A program made the translations under genes and the position numbers. Shown in pieces: positions 28,985 to 39,138 of a stretch of DNA of 64,000 bases (the stretch's first letter is position 1; each line of letters begins with the position of its first letter). The notes under the pieces were generated by a model that was not told the origin of the DNA, did not search any database, and saw only the letters and a list, made by a program, of their open reading frames with translations. The DNA comes from Geobacillus subterraneus (GTDB taxonomy: Bacteria; Bacillota; Bacilli; Bacillales; Anoxybacillaceae). The stretch is from assembly GCF_001618685.1 (NCBI RefSeq), contig NZ_CP014342.1:682001-746000 (forward strand). The letters are read 5' to 3'.

Positions 28985-29176
28985 ATGCTCATTTGCCCGA
29001 ATTGCAAACGAAAAAATTTGGGGAAGATCGGCGTCAACCAATATTACTGCTGGGATTGCTTTATTGAGCTGTCCGTCTCCAAAGGAATGATTCACGCCCA
29101 TCAAGTGGAAGAGGATGGGACGCTAAGCTCCCTCGATGACTTGTTTGACGACCATGAGCGCACGATCCAATTTTAG
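28985..29176 (+). CDS. small zinc-ribbon-like protein (YrzR-like)
   Basis: The 63-residue protein starts MLICPNCKRKNLGKIGVNQ and has two CxxC pairs (CPNC at residues 4-7 and CWDC near residues 23-26), an arrangement that can bind one zinc. The C-terminal half is acidic. Position between yrrD and yrzQ matches B. subtilis yrzR. Function unknown. It lies 15 bases after yrrD behind GGAGAGTGG. Confidence 0.75.
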   Translation: MLICPNCKRKNLGKIGVNQYYCWDCFIELSVSKGMIHAHQVEEDGTLSSLDDLFDDHERTIQF

Positions 29177-29187
29177 GAGGGACGAGC

Positions 29188-29322
29188 ATGAATCGGACGA
29201 TGACTTCGCTGTTGGCAGTCGGGTTAGGCGTCGCTGCTTATCAGCTGGCCCAGCGCAACAATTGGACGAACGGCCGCACGATGCGGAGAATGCGCCGCCG
29301 CTTGATGCAGGCGATCCGTTAA
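29188..29322 (+). CDS. DUF3918-like small protein (YrzQ-like)
   Basis: A 44-residue ORF starts at ATG 29188 after TTAGGAGGGACGAGC. It begins MNRTMTSLLAVGLGVAAYQL, one short membrane helix, and ends with a very basic tail (MRRMRRRLMQAIR). Length, helix and tail fit the DUF3918/YrzQ family, and B. subtilis yrzQ is at this position. Function is unknown. Confidence 0.7.
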   Translation: MNRTMTSLLAVGLGVAAYQLAQRNNWTNGRTMRRMRRRLMQAIR

Positions 29323-29369
29323 AGCCGTTGCCGCTTCCCGCCCGCGCGGCGGGGGCGGCTTGCTTTTTT
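29323..29369 (+). terminator. GC-rich rho-independent terminator
   Basis: AGCCG...CCCGCC-CGCG-GGCGGG..CGGCT followed by TGCTTTTTTG. It closes the recD2-yrrD-yrzR-yrzQ group. Confidence 0.8.
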
Positions 29370-29443
29370 GTGAAATAGTGGAAGAGATAACGGGAGCATA
29401 TTTCCAACTTCATCTCCTACACTAAACGGTAGGAGGTGTGGCG

Positions 29444-30505
29444 ATGGGCGAGCAGCAATGGCTGTCATTTTTGCGCATTGGAAAGTGGCTGTTAGTTACC
29501 GCAATCGTGTATTTAATCGTTCGGATGAAAGACGTTTGGTGGCCGGTCGTCGATTTTGTTGCCACCGCCTTAGCCCCGTTTTTGCTGGCGGCGTTTATTA
29601 CTTATTTGTTGCATCCGCTTGTTGAGTATCTTCACGGCAAGGGGATGCCGCGGGCGCTTGCCATTTTGCTCATTTATTTGTTGTTTTTCGGTTCGGTCGG
29701 CTACGGCCTTTACCGCGGCATGCCGGTTTTGATCGCCCAGCTGCGCGAACTGGATGAACGGTTGCCATCATTGATGAATACATATCGGCAGTGGGCGCGC
29801 CACATCCACGATGAAACGTCGACGTGGCCGATGGAGGTGCATACGCGCATTGAGGCGATGTTTATGCAGCTTGAGGAGGCGGCTGCGAGGGCGGTCACGA
29901 TGGCGATCAACGCGGCCAAATCATTGATCGGTTCGGCGGCGACGGTTCTTCTCATCCCGTTTATCGTGTTTTATATGCTAAAAGATATCGATGTGCTGAA
30001 AAAAGCGGTTTGGTATATGACCCCAAAGCGGTGGCGAGAACCGGGGATGGCGTTTTTAAAAGACGTTGACGAGTCGCTTGGCGGCTATATTCGCGGTCAG
30101 CTGTTCGTCTGTGCGGCCATCGGTTCGGCGGCGTCGCTCGGCCTTTGGCTCGCCGGCATGGACTATCCGCTCTTGCTCGGGTTTGTGATCGGACTGACGA
30201 ACATCATTCCGTATTTCGGCCCGTTGATCGGCGCTATTCCAGCCGCCATTTTGGCAGCGACCATTTCGCTTAAAATGGTGATCATCGTGCTCGCCATTAT
30301 TTTTGCCTTGCAGTTTTTAGAAGGAAACGTCTTGTCACCGCTGATTGTCGGCAAAAGTGTGCATATGCATCCGCTTGTCATTATGCTTGCGCTGTTTGCC
30401 GGCGGCGAACTTGCGGGTGTGCCCGGCCTCATTCTCGCCGTCCCGACCGCGGCGGTGCTGAAAGTAGCCATTGCGCATTGGAAAGAGCATTATGCCCCGC
30501 ATTGA
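29444..30505 (+). CDS. AI-2E family permease-like membrane protein (YrrI-like)
   Basis: The 353-residue polytopic protein has the AI-2E/DUF20 layout: two or three N-terminal helices, a long soluble middle segment (about residues 80-150), then the helix block with PFIVFYMLKD, LGGYIRGQLFVCAAIG, and GLTNIIPYFGPLIGAIPAA. Family members include proton-driven sodium exchangers and putative signal exporters; the substrate here is not known. ATG 29444 has AGGAGG at 29431-29436. Its TGA stop lies inside the -35 box of the alaS promoter. B. subtilis has glnQHMP next to this gene; those genes are absent here. Confidence 0.85.
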   Translation: MGEQQWLSFLRIGKWLLVTAIVYLIVRMKDVWWPVVDFVATALAPFLLAAFITYLLHPLVEYLHGKGMPRALAILLIYLLFFGSVGYGLYRGMPVLIAQLRELDERLPSLMNTYRQWARHIHDETSTWPMEVHTRIEAMFMQLEEAAARAVTMAINAAKSLIGSAATVLLIPFIVFYMLKDIDVLKKAVWYMTPKRWREPGMAFLKDVDESLGGYIRGQLFVCAAIGSAASLGLWLAGMDYPLLLGFVIGLTNIIPYFGPLIGAIPAAILAATISLKMVIIVLAIIFALQFLEGNVLSPLIVGKSVHMHPLVIMLALFAGGELAGVPGLILAVPTAAVLKVAIAHWKEHYAPH

Positions 30506-30530
30506 CAAACGGGCGCGGCTTGTCTATAAT
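30502..30530 (+). promoter_or_regulatory. consensus sigma-A promoter for alaS
   Basis: A perfect TTGACA (30502-30507), 17-base spacer and perfect TATAAT (30525-30530). It overlaps the stop codon of the preceding permease gene. Transcription should start near 30537. Confidence 0.9.
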
Positions 30531-30536
30531 CTTTCA

Positions 30537-30792
30537 ATGAAAAAGCGAATACATAACGCGATGACGGATCGAGTATGTTGCAGTCCATCTTAACGCGCTT
30601 TAGCGCACAGAGAGGAATTTCCGCGGCTGAAAGAAATTCCAGATGAAGGGCAACAGAAGGCTAATCCGGAGCGCAGGCAAAACCTGACGCAAGGCTGCGT
30701 TACAGCCAAAGAGGTGATGGGCGCTTTTTGCCCATAAACAGGGTGGTACCGCGAGCACAACTCTCGTCCCTGCCAGGGGATGGGAGTTTTTT
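30537..30792 (+). ncRNA. T-box riboswitch leader of alaS
   Basis: The T-box AGGGTGGTACCGCG is at 30740-30753. Stem I starts with GACGGATCGAGTA, has AGAGAGG at 30611 onward, and its 3' side reads GAAGGCTAATCCGG; CGGAT pairs with ATCCG and leaves GCT at 30660-30662 as specifier, an alanine codon, in accord with alaS. The terminator at 30759-30792 (AACTC..TCCC/GGGGA..GAGTT with seven T) follows. Uncharged tRNA-Ala should switch alaS on. Confidence 0.93.
30759..30792 (+). terminator. T-box terminator of alaS leader
   Basis: AACTCTCGTCCC pairs with GGGGATGGGAGTT (with small internal mismatches) and runs into TTTTTTT. Confidence 0.85.
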
Positions 30793-30821
30793 TATATAAA
30801 AAACAAAAGGGGAGGATCATC

Positions 30822-33458
30822 ATGAAAAAATTAACATCTGCCGAAGTGCGGCGCATGTTTTTGCAGTTTTTCCAAGAAAAAGGCCATGAAGTCGAGCCGA
30901 GCGCCTCGCTTATTCCGGTCGACGACCCATCGCTGTTATGGATCAACAGCGGCGTCGCGACGCTGAAAAAATATTTTGACGGCCGCATCATCCCGGACAA
31001 CCCGCGCATTTGCAATGCGCAAAAATCGATCCGCACAAACGACATTGAAAATGTCGGGAAAACGGCGCGCCATCATACGTTTTTTGAAATGCTCGGCAAC
31101 TTTTCGATCGGCGATTACTTTAAGCGCGAAGCGATCCATTGGGCGTGGGAGTTTTTAACGAGCGAAAAGTGGATCGGCTTTGATCCGGAGCGGCTGTCGG
31201 TCACCGTTCACCCGGAAGACGAAGAGGCGTACGACATTTGGCATAACGAAATCGGCTTGCCAAAAGAGCGGATCATTCGCCTCGAAGGGAACTTCTGGGA
31301 TATTGGCGAAGGCCCAAGCGGCCCGAACACGGAAATTTTTTACGACCGCGGCGAGGCGTTCGGAAACGACCCGAACGATCCGGAGCTGTATCCGGGCGGG
31401 GAAAACGAGCGTTACTTGGAAGTGTGGAATCTCGTCTTTTCTCAATTCAATCATAATCCGGACGGCACGTACACGCCGCTGCCGAAGAAAAACATCGATA
31501 CCGGCATGGGTTTAGAGCGGATGTGCTCGATTTTGCAAGATGTGCCGACAAACTTTGAAACCGACTTGTTCATGCCGATCATCCGCGCCACCGAACAAAT
31601 TGCTGGCGAGCGGTATGGCGAGGATTCGGACAAGGACGTCGCCTTTAAAGTGATCGCCGACCATATTCGCGCCGTGACGTTTGCGATTGGCGACGGGGCG
31701 CTGCCGTCGAACGAAGGCCGCGGCTATGTATTGCGCCGCCTGCTCCGCCGCGCTGTGCGCTACGCGAAACAAATCGGCATTGAGCGTCCGTTTATGTACG
31801 AGCTCGTTCCGGTTGTCGGCGAAATTATGCACGATTACTACCCGGAAGTAAAAGAAAAAGCTGACTTTATTCAGCGGGTGATCCGCAATGAGGAAGAACG
31901 GTTCCATGAAACGCTTCACGAAGGGCTCGCCATTTTGGCGGAAGTAATCGAAAAGGCGAAAGCGCAAGGAAGCGACGTCATTCCTGGAGAAGATGTGTTC
32001 CGCTTGTACGACACGTACGGATTCCCAGTCGAGCTGACGGAAGAATATGCTGCTGAAGCCGGTATGTCGGTTGACCACGCCGGTTTTGAGCGCGAGATGG
32101 AGCGCCAGCGCGAACGGGCCCGCGCCGCCCGCCAAGACGTCGATTCGATGCAAGTGCAAGGCGGGGTGCTCGGCGACATTAAAGATGAAAGCCGTTTTGT
32201 CGGCTACGATGAACTCGTCGTTTCCTCGACGGTCATGACCATCATTAAAGACGGGAAGCTCGTCGATGAAGTCGGGGCTGGCGAAGAGGCGCAAATCATT
32301 GTCGATGTCACGCCGTTTTACGCCGAAAGCGGCGGGCAGATCGCCGACCAGGGTACGTTTGCAGGCGAAGCGGGAACAGCGGTCGTCAAAGACGTACAGA
32401 AAGCGCCAAACGGCCAGCATCTTCATTCGATTGTCGTCGAGCGCGGCACGGTGAAAAGAGGCGCCCGCTACACAGCGCGCGTCGACGAAGCGAAGCGGGC
32501 GCAAATTGTGAAAAACCATACGGCGACCCACTTGCTTCATCAAGCGTTAAAAGATGTGCTCGGCCGTCATGTCAACCAGGCCGGATCGCTCGTCGCCCCG
32601 GATCGGTTGCGCTTTGACTTCACTCATTTCGGACAAGTGAAGCCTGATGAGCTCGAGCGCATCGAGGCGATCGTCAATGAACAAATTTGGAAGAGCCTTC
32701 CGGTCGACATCTTTTACAAGCCGCTCGAAGAAGCAAAAGCGATGGGTGCGATGGCGCTGTTTGGCGAAAAATACGGCGACATCGTCCGCGTCGTTAAAGT
32801 TGGCGACTACAGCTTGGAGCTGTGCGGCGGCTGCCATGTGCCGAATACTGCCGCCATCGGGTTATTTAAAATCGTCTCCGAGTCAGGCATAGGCGCCGGC
32901 ACGCGCCGGATTGAGGCGGTGACCGGGGAGGCGGCGTACCGCTTTATGAGCGAACAGCTTGCGTTGTTGCAAGAAGCGGCGCAAAAGCTGAAAACGAGCC
33001 CGAGGGAGCTGAATGCGCGCCTTGATGGGCTGTTTGCCGAACTGCGCCAACTGCAGCGTGAAAACGAGTCGCTCGCCGCTCGTCTCGCCCATATGGAAGC
33101 AGAACATCTCGCCCGTCAAGTGAAAGATGTGGGCGGCGTGCCGGTGTTGGCGGCGAAAGTGCAGGCGAACGACATGAACCAATTGCGGGCGATGGCTGAT
33201 GACTTGAAGCAAAAATTAGGCACGGCGGTCATCGTGTTGGCGGCGGTGCAAGGCGGCAAAGTCCAATTGATTGCCGCGGTGACCGATGACTTAGTGAAAA
33301 AAGGATACCACGCCGGCAAGCTCGTTAAAGAAGTGGCTTCCCGCTGTGGCGGCGGAGGAGGCGGGCGCCCGGATATGGCGCAGGCCGGAGGAAAGGACGC
33401 GAACAAAGTCGGCGAAGCGCTTGATTATGTCGAAACGTGGGTCAAATCCATTTCCTAA
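30822..33458 (+). CDS. alaS: alanyl-tRNA synthetase
   Basis: The 878-residue enzyme has all AlaRS parts: the class II catalytic domain ([20 protein letters not shown] and the motif NTGMGLERM in variant form DTGMGLERM), an editing domain with [11 protein letters not shown] (HxxxH zinc motif) and [10 protein letters not shown], then a coiled coil and the glycine-rich C-Ala domain with [18 protein letters not shown]. It charges tRNA-Ala and clears mischarged Ser/Gly. ATG 30822 follows AAAAGGGGAGG. It is governed by the T-box before it. Confidence 0.97.
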   Translation: MKKLTSAEVRRMFLQFFQEKGHEVEPSASLIPVDDPSLLWINSGVATLKKYFDGRIIPDNPRICNAQKSIRTNDIENVGKTARHHTFFEMLGNFSIGDYFKREAIHWAWEFLTSEKWIGFDPERLSVTVHPEDEEAYDIWHNEIGLPKERIIRLEGNFWDIGEGPSGPNTEIFYDRGEAFGNDPNDPELYPGGENERYLEVWNLVFSQFNHNPDGTYTPLPKKNIDTGMGLERMCSILQDVPTNFETDLFMPIIRATEQIAGERYGEDSDKDVAFKVIADHIRAVTFAIGDGALPSNEGRGYVLRRLLRRAVRYAKQIGIERPFMYELVPVVGEIMHDYYPEVKEKADFIQRVIRNEEERFHETLHEGLAILAEVIEKAKAQGSDVIPGEDVFRLYDTYGFPVELTEEYAAEAGMSVDHAGFEREMERQRERARAARQDVDSMQVQGGVLGDIKDESRFVGYDELVVSSTVMTIIKDGKLVDEVGAGEEAQIIVDVTPFYAESGGQIADQGTFAGEAGTAVVKDVQKAPNGQHLHSIVVERGTVKRGARYTARVDEAKRAQIVKNHTATHLLHQALKDVLGRHVNQAGSLVAPDRLRFDFTHFGQVKPDELERIEAIVNEQIWKSLPVDIFYKPLEEAKAMGAMALFGEKYGDIVRVVKVGDYSLELCGGCHVPNTAAIGLFKIVSESGIGAGTRRIEAVTGEAAYRFMSEQLALLQEAAQKLKTSPRELNARLDGLFAELRQLQRENESLAARLAHMEAEHLARQVKDVGGVPVLAAKVQANDMNQLRAMADDLKQKLGTAVIVLAAVQGGKVQLIAAVTDDLVKKGYHAGKLVKEVASRCGGGGGGRPDMAQAGGKDANKVGEALDYVETWVKSIS

Positions 33459-33526
33459 ATGGGCGCGAATCGTGTACAATGGATGTAAGATGACGGGATG
33501 CCCGAATAAAGAGCGAGGTGGAAACG

Positions 33527-33793
33527 GTGAGCTCGTTTGACCAAACGATGCAGTTTCATTTCCCGGAGGAGCCGGCCGAAACGAACGTTCGCGAGGTGTT
33601 GTTGACGGTATATGACGCCCTGCAAGAAAAAGGCTACAACCCGATCAACCAAATTGTCGGTTATTTGTTGTCCGGCGACCCGGCTTACATCCCGCGCCAT
33701 AACGATGCGCGCACACTCATCCGCAAAATCGAGCGCGACGAATTAATCGAGGAACTGGTGAAATTCTATTTACAGGGGCAACGAAAGGATTAA
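33527..33793 (+). CDS. ireB: IreB family regulatory phosphoprotein
   Basis: The 88-residue protein starts [12 protein letters not shown] at GTG 33527, preceded by GCGAGGTGG; an earlier GTG at 33518 is part of that ribosome site. The core [20 protein letters not shown] and [20 protein letters not shown] is the IreB/YrzL signature. In Enterococcus IreB is phosphorylated by the kinase IreK and affects cephalosporin resistance; the role in Bacilli is less clear. It is three bases from ruvX. Confidence 0.9.
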   Translation: MSSFDQTMQFHFPEEPAETNVREVLLTVYDALQEKGYNPINQIVGYLLSGDPAYIPRHNDARTLIRKIERDELIEELVKFYLQGQRKD

Positions 33794-33796
33794 CCG

Positions 33797-34526
<730 letters not shown>

Positions 34527-34533
34527 CGAACGA

Positions 34534-34561
34534 AGCGGCTGCCTAGAGGCGGCTGCTTTTT
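34534..34561 (+). terminator. rho-independent terminator after the DUF1292 gene
   Basis: AGCGGCTGCC-TAGA-GGCGGCTGCT forms a 10-bp stem with two G-U pairs and is followed by TTTTTC. Confidence 0.75.
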
Positions 34562-34875
34562 CTGTGAAAATGCGCATATTTTGAGTGACCATTTTCACGC
34601 TTAGATGGAGGAACGTTGTTTAGGAACCTTTTCGATGAAAATGCCGAACTGGCGCCGATTTTCATCCCCAGGTGGAGGGCAGATCGCGCTGCCCATAGAT
34701 CTTTTCGATGAAAATGCAGACACTTTGAGCCGCCTTTTTATGTCTGGGTTCAGGGCAAAACGTTGCTCATAAACGTTTTCGATTGAATTATGCGTGCGTC
34801 TTGGGCGATCCTTTTGATTCCTAAGAGGCGAAAAAGCGTTGCCTGTAGCATCTTTTCAGTGAATGGATTGAGCGG
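34562..34875. repeat. degenerate tandem repeats of about 73 bp, 4 units plus part
   Basis: The 420-bp gene-free stretch before mltG is built from diverged units: 34562-34633 (72 bp), 34634-34706 (73), 34707-34780 (74), 34781-34857 (77) and a partial fifth. Most units begin with GATGAAAATGC or a variant, contain a purine-rich AGGTGGAGGGCA-like centre and a CGTTGCCCATA-like element, and end in CTTTTC. Units share perhaps 50-65% by eye. All frames are broken by stops, so it is not a protein repeat. Nothing else is evident between 34876 and 34940. Confidence 0.7.
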
Positions 34876-34975
34876 CCGGGTTCCGCATCGCTGGGAGCAG
34901 GTGTATTTCTTATCGTTAAAGGGCGAAAAATGAAGAAATTTGTAGTATAATATGACCGATGAAAGGAGGCTGAAG

Positions 34976-36067
34976 ATGGAACAGAGCGATTTTCAGGCGC
35001 CTAAGGCACGGCTTGTGCGAAAAATCGTCTTGATCGTTTGCGCCGTCTTGCTGGCAGCGATCGTCATCGCCGGCGCCAGCGGTTTCCTATACATCCGCTC
35101 CGCGTTCGAGCCGGTCGATCCGGACGACCGCACCCCGGTTCATGTCTCCGTTCCGGTCGGTTCATCGGTGGCGGATATTGCCGAACAACTCGAACAAAAG
35201 CGGCTTATTAAAAGCGCGGCTGTTTTCCGCTACTACGTCCGTTGGAAAAACGAGTCCGGCTTTCAAGCCGGGGAGTATGAGCTGACGCGGGCGATGCCGA
35301 TGACGCGCATCATCGAGCTGTTACAAACCGGGAAGTCGCTGAAAATCGGATTAAAGTTGACGATCCCCGAAGGGTCACAGCTTGTGCAAATCGCCGACAT
35401 CATCGCCGCGAAAACGGGGTACAAGCGAGAAGAGACTATGAAGCTGCTCAACGATCGCGCGTACATTGAACAGCTAAGGAAAACATATCCGGACTTATTA
35501 GCAAGCGACATTTTTCATAAAAACATCCGCTATCCGCTTGAAGGCTACTTGTTTCCGGCCACCTACGTGTTTGCCGACAAAAAGCCGCCGCTTACGGAGA
35601 TCATTGAAGCGATGGTCGCCAAAACGGCGGCGGTGCTTGATATGTACAAGGACGCGATGAAGGAAAAACAACTGTCGCCGCATCGTCTATTGACGATGGC
35701 GTCATTAATAGAGGAAGAGGCGACTGAAAAAGCCGATCGCGAGAAAATTGCCAGCGTGTTTTACAACCGGCTGCGCCTTGACATGCCGCTGCAAACCGAT
35801 CCGACGGTCTTATACGCGCTCGGCAAGCATAAAGAGCGTGTCTTTTACAAAGACTTGAAAGTTGATTCGCCGTACAATACGTACATTCATAAAGGGCTGC
35901 CGCCGGGACCGATTGCCAATGCCGGCGAGATGTCGATCAAAGCGGCGCTCAAGCCGGCGGCAACCGACTATTTATACTTTTTGGCCACGCCGGCCGGCGA
36001 CGTCATTTTTACAAAGACGCTGGCGGAGCATAACCGGGAAAAAGCGAAGCATATTGGGAAACAATAG
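34976..36067 (+). CDS. mltG: endolytic murein transglycosylase MltG
   Basis: The 363-residue protein has a short cytoplasmic N-terminus, one membrane helix (about residues 17-38) and an extracytoplasmic YceG domain. The catalytic glutamate is in LTMASLIEEEAT, with YPLEGYLFPATY and YNTYIHKGLPPGPIANAG. MltG cuts nascent glycan strands and sets their length. ATG 34976 follows GAAAGGAGGCTGAAG; an ATG at 34952 has no ribosome site. A TATAAT at 34946-34951 suggests a promoter close to the gene, without a good -35. Confidence 0.93.
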   Translation: MEQSDFQAPKARLVRKIVLIVCAVLLAAIVIAGASGFLYIRSAFEPVDPDDRTPVHVSVPVGSSVADIAEQLEQKRLIKSAAVFRYYVRWKNESGFQAGEYELTRAMPMTRIIELLQTGKSLKIGLKLTIPEGSQLVQIADIIAAKTGYKREETMKLLNDRAYIEQLRKTYPDLLASDIFHKNIRYPLEGYLFPATYVFADKKPPLTEIIEAMVAKTAAVLDMYKDAMKEKQLSPHRLLTMASLIEEEATEKADREKIASVFYNRLRLDMPLQTDPTVLYALGKHKERVFYKDLKVDSPYNTYIHKGLPPGPIANAGEMSIKAALKPAATDYLYFLATPAGDVIFTKTLAEHNREKAKHIGKQ

Positions 36068-36076
36068 AGCAAAACG

Positions 36077-36115
36077 GAAGTTGCTGGCCGATCGGGCCAA
36101 ACGGCTTCGCTTTTT
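36077..36115 (+). terminator. rho-independent terminator after mltG
   Basis: GAAGTTG/CGGCTTC and TGGCC/GGCCA form a two-part stem at 36077-36108, followed by GCTTTTTC. Confidence 0.65.
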
Positions 36116-36157
36116 CGCCTTTTTATGATAGTATAGATAAAGTTGAACAGGCTGACG

Positions 36158-36187
36158 ATAAGAGTCCGTTTGCGGCTCTTATTTTTC
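36158..36187 (+). terminator. second terminator-like hairpin before trmR
   Basis: ATAAGAG-TCCG-TTTG-CGG-CTCTTAT followed by TTTTTC. It lies about 85 bases before trmR and after a TATAGAT at 36132, so it may be a leader attenuator for trmR rather than a second end for mltG. Confidence 0.55.
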
Positions 36188-36271
36188 ATGTTGATGAAGC
36201 GTAAACCTTTGGGCCGCCCTCCGGCTCCAGGCAGGCGCTTTTCACTCTGTTGATGGCGAGGAGGAATCCCC

Positions 36272-36925
36272 TTGCTTGCAAAAGACGTCGTTCATTATTT
36301 GCAGCAGCTGCGCCCAGCGCCGGATCCGGATATCGCAGAAATGGAGCGGTACGCGCATGAACATCGCGTGCCGATTATGGATCCGGTGAGCATGGAAGTG
36401 CTGCTGTTCGTGTTGAAAACTGCCAAACCGCGCCGCATTTTGGAAATCGGCACAGCGATCGGCTATTCGGCGATCCGGATGGCGAAAGCGCTGCCGGAGG
36501 CGCGCATTGTGACGATTGAAAAAGACCGGGAGCGGTACGAACGCGCCCGTTTTTATATCGGAAAGACAAACACCGGGCGGCAAATCGAGACGGTCTTCGG
36601 CGATGCACTCGCAGTGGGGGCGGACGTGGCCGCCGCTGCGCCGTTCGATGCGCTGTTTATCGACGCCGCCAAAGGGCAATACGAGCGCTTTTTTACGCTT
36701 TATGAACCGTTTCTCGCTGAAGGCGGCCTCATCATCAGCGACAACGTGCTGTTTAAAGGGCTTGTCGCCGCCGAAACGCCCGCGGACAATAAGCGGCTTT
36801 GGAACATCGCGCAAAAAATTCGCCGCTATAATGAGTGGCTGATGGCCCGGAGCGATTATGACACGGTCATCATTCCGGTCGGCGATGGGCTCGCTATATC
36901 GAAAAAACGAGGTGAACGAGAATGA
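36272..36925 (+). CDS. trmR: tRNA 5-hydroxyuridine methyltransferase TrmR
   Basis: The 217-residue class I SAM methyltransferase has motif I RRILEIGTAIGYSAIRMA, VTIEKDRERYERAR and FDALFIDAAKGQYERFF, typical of the O-methyltransferase 3 family to which TrmR (YrrM) belongs. TrmR methylates ho5U34 to mo5U34 in tRNAs. It starts with TTG 36272 after GCGAGGAGGAATCCCC; no in-frame ATG is near. It overlaps trhP1 by ATGA, and the hydroxylation genes follow, so the enzymes of one modification pathway are together. Confidence 0.9.
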   Translation: MLAKDVVHYLQQLRPAPDPDIAEMERYAHEHRVPIMDPVSMEVLLFVLKTAKPRRILEIGTAIGYSAIRMAKALPEARIVTIEKDRERYERARFYIGKTNTGRQIETVFGDALAVGADVAAAAPFDALFIDAAKGQYERFFTLYEPFLAEGGLIISDNVLFKGLVAAETPADNKRLWNIAQKIRRYNEWLMARSDYDTVIIPVGDGLAISKKRGERE

Positions 36926-37851
36926 AAAAACCGGAATTGCTCGTCACGCCGACGAGTGTTTCCCATATTGATGAACTGGCGGAAGCCGGAGCGGACGCCA
37001 TCATTGTCGGCGAACAGCGCTATGGCTTGCGGCTCGCCGGGGAGTTTTCCCGCGCCGATGTCGCCGCGGCCGTCGAAGCGGCCCACCGGCACGGCATGAA
37101 CGTGTATGTGGCGATGAACGCCATTTTTCATAATGACAAAGTGGACGAGCTCGCTGATTACGTCGCTTTTGTCGCCGGCGTAGGAGCGGACGCGATCGTT
37201 TTTGGCGACCCAGCTGTTTTGCTGACGGTGCGAGAAACCGCTCCACATATGAAGCTCCATTGGAGCACGGAAACGACAGCGACAAACTGGTACACGTGCA
37301 ACTACTGGGGGCGAAAAGGGGCGAAACGCGCCGTCTTGGCGCGCGAGCTGAACATGGACGCCATTTTGGAAATCAAAGCCCATGCTGAAGTGGAAATTGA
37401 AGTGCAAGTGCATGGCATGACGTGCATGTATCAGTCGAAGCGTTCGCTGATTGGCAACTATTTTGAGTATCAAGGAAAAGTGATGGAAATCGAACGGAAA
37501 AAGTACGAAAAAGGGATGTTCCTGTACGACAAGGAGCGCGACTATAAATACCCGATTTTTGAAGACGAAAACGGCACGCACATTATGAGCCCAAACGATC
37601 TTTGCATCATTGACGAGCTCGGTGACATGATCGATGCCGGCATTGACAGCTTTAAAATCGACGGCATTTTGCATGAACCGCACTACATCACGGAAGTGAC
37701 GAAGCTGTACCGCCGCGCCATCGATGTATGCGCTGATGACCGTGAGCGATACGAGAGGGAGAAAGACGATTTGCTCGCTGCAGTTGAAGCGCTCCAGCCG
37801 CCGCACCGCCGGATGGACACCGGATTTTTCTTCAAAGAGACGATTTATTGA
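36922..37851 (+). CDS. trhP1: U32 peptidase family, tRNA uridine-34 hydroxylation protein TrhP1
   Basis: The 309-residue protein is a U32-family member starting MKKPELLVTPTSVSHIDELA, with VHGMTCMYQSKRSLIGNYF and DSFKIDGILHEPHYITEVT. In B. subtilis YrrN and YrrO (TrhP1, TrhP2) are required for prephenate-dependent ho5U34 formation. Position between trmR and trhP2 identifies it as the YrrN equivalent. The start overlaps the trmR stop by four bases. The 'peptidase' label of the family is probably misleading here. Confidence 0.88.
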   Translation: MKKPELLVTPTSVSHIDELAEAGADAIIVGEQRYGLRLAGEFSRADVAAAVEAAHRHGMNVYVAMNAIFHNDKVDELADYVAFVAGVGADAIVFGDPAVLLTVRETAPHMKLHWSTETTATNWYTCNYWGRKGAKRAVLARELNMDAILEIKAHAEVEIEVQVHGMTCMYQSKRSLIGNYFEYQGKVMEIERKKYEKGMFLYDKERDYKYPIFEDENGTHIMSPNDLCIIDELGDMIDAGIDSFKIDGILHEPHYITEVTKLYRRAIDVCADDRERYEREKDDLLAAVEALQPPHRRMDTGFFFKETIY

Positions 37852-37868
37852 AAAAGGAGGGAAACGGC

Positions 37869-39137
37869 ATGTTGCTGAAAAATGATCGCATTTCCGAGAT
37901 CGTTGACGGCAAGCGCGTTATCGTGAAAAAGCCGGAGTTGCTGGCGCCGGCCGGCAACTTGGAAAAGCTGAAAATCGCCGTCCACTACGGGGCGGACGCC
38001 GTCTTTATCGGCGGCCAAGAATACAGCTTGCGCGCGAATGCTGACAACTTTACGATCGAGGAAATTCGTGAAGGTGTTGAATTTGCCAACCAGTATGGGG
38101 CAAAGGTGTATGTAACGGCCAACATTTACGCTCATAACGAAAACATTCCCGGCCTTGACGACTATTTGCGGGCGCTAGAGGGGGCCGGCGTTCACGGCAT
38201 TATCGTCGCCGACCCGCTCATCATCGAAACGGCGCGCCGGGTGGCGCCGAAGCTTGAAGTGCATTTAAGCACGCAACAGTCGCTCGCCAACTGGAAAGCG
38301 GTCCAGTTTTGGAAAGAGGAAGGGCTCGAGCGGGTCGTGCTCGCCCGTGAAGTGAGCGCAGAAGAAATCCGGCAGATCAAAGAGAAAGTCGATATTGAAA
38401 TCGAAGCGTTCATCCATGGGGCGATGTGCTCTGCCTACTCCGGCCGCTGCGTATTGAGCAATCATATGACGGCGCGTGATTCAAACCGCGGCGGGTGCTG
38501 TCAGTCATGCCGCTGGGATTACGATTTATACCAGCTGTCTGACGGCCGCGAAATTCCTCTGTTTTCAGAAGGCGACGCCCCGTTTGCCATGAGCGCGAAA
38601 GACTTGAACTTGATCCGCGCCATTCCGGCGATGATTGAACTTGGCGTCGACAGCTTGAAAATTGAAGGGCGGATGAAATCGATCCATTACGTGGCGACGG
38701 TTGTCAGCGTCTACCGGAAAGTGATCGATGCCTACTGCGCCGATCCCGACCATTTCACGATCCGTGAAGAGTGGGTGCGCGAGCTCGACAAATGCGCCAA
38801 CCGTGAAACGGCTTCGTCGTTTTTTGAAGGCTTTCCTGACTACACAAACCATATGTATGGCACGCACAGCCGAAAAACGACGCATGAGTTTGCCGGCTTG
38901 GTGCTTGATTACGACCGGGAGACGGGCATCGCCACCATCCAGCAGCGCAACCATTTCCGCCCCGGCGATGAAGTGGAATTTTTCGGCCCAGAAATTGAAA
39001 ACTTTACCCAAGTGATCGACAACATTTGGGATGAAGACGGCAACGAGCTCGATGCGGCGCGCCATCCGCTGCAAATCGTCAAGTTCAAAGTCAAGCGCCC
39101 CCTCTTCCCGTACAACATGATGAGAAAGGAGAATTAA
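37869..39137 (+). CDS. trhP2: U32 family tRNA uridine-34 hydroxylation protein TrhP2
   Basis: The 422-residue protein shows [20 protein letters not shown], the [20 protein letters not shown] and [12 protein letters not shown] cysteine cluster and [17 protein letters not shown], all U32 signatures. It is the longer YrrO-type partner with a C-terminal extension. The cluster of cysteines suggests an iron-sulfur site, as in TrhP of E. coli. ATG 37869 follows AAAAAGGAGGGAAACGGC and is preferred over 37848, which lies inside trhP1. udk starts one base after the stop. Confidence 0.88.
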   Translation: MLLKNDRISEIVDGKRVIVKKPELLAPAGNLEKLKIAVHYGADAVFIGGQEYSLRANADNFTIEEIREGVEFANQYGAKVYVTANIYAHNENIPGLDDYLRALEGAGVHGIIVADPLIIETARRVAPKLEVHLSTQQSLANWKAVQFWKEEGLERVVLAREVSAEEIRQIKEKVDIEIEAFIHGAMCSAYSGRCVLSNHMTARDSNRGGCCQSCRWDYDLYQLSDGREIPLFSEGDAPFAMSAKDLNLIRAIPAMIELGVDSLKIEGRMKSIHYVATVVSVYRKVIDAYCADPDHFTIREEWVRELDKCANRETASSFFEGFPDYTNHMYGTHSRKTTHEFAGLVLDYDRETGIATIQQRNHFRPGDEVEFFGPEIENFTQVIDNIWDEDGNELDAARHPLQIVKFKVKRPLFPYNMMRKEN

Positions 39138-39138
39138 G

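Noticed and set aside
31512-32543. 343-codon frame antisense to alaS
   Set aside because: It mirrors the third-position GC bias of alaS, has no ribosome site or recognisable motif and covers only the inside of a strongly conserved gene.
36856-37806. 316-codon frame antisense to trhP1
   Set aside because: Same reason: a shadow of a conserved gene on the opposite strand, starting and ending within neighbouring coding sequence.
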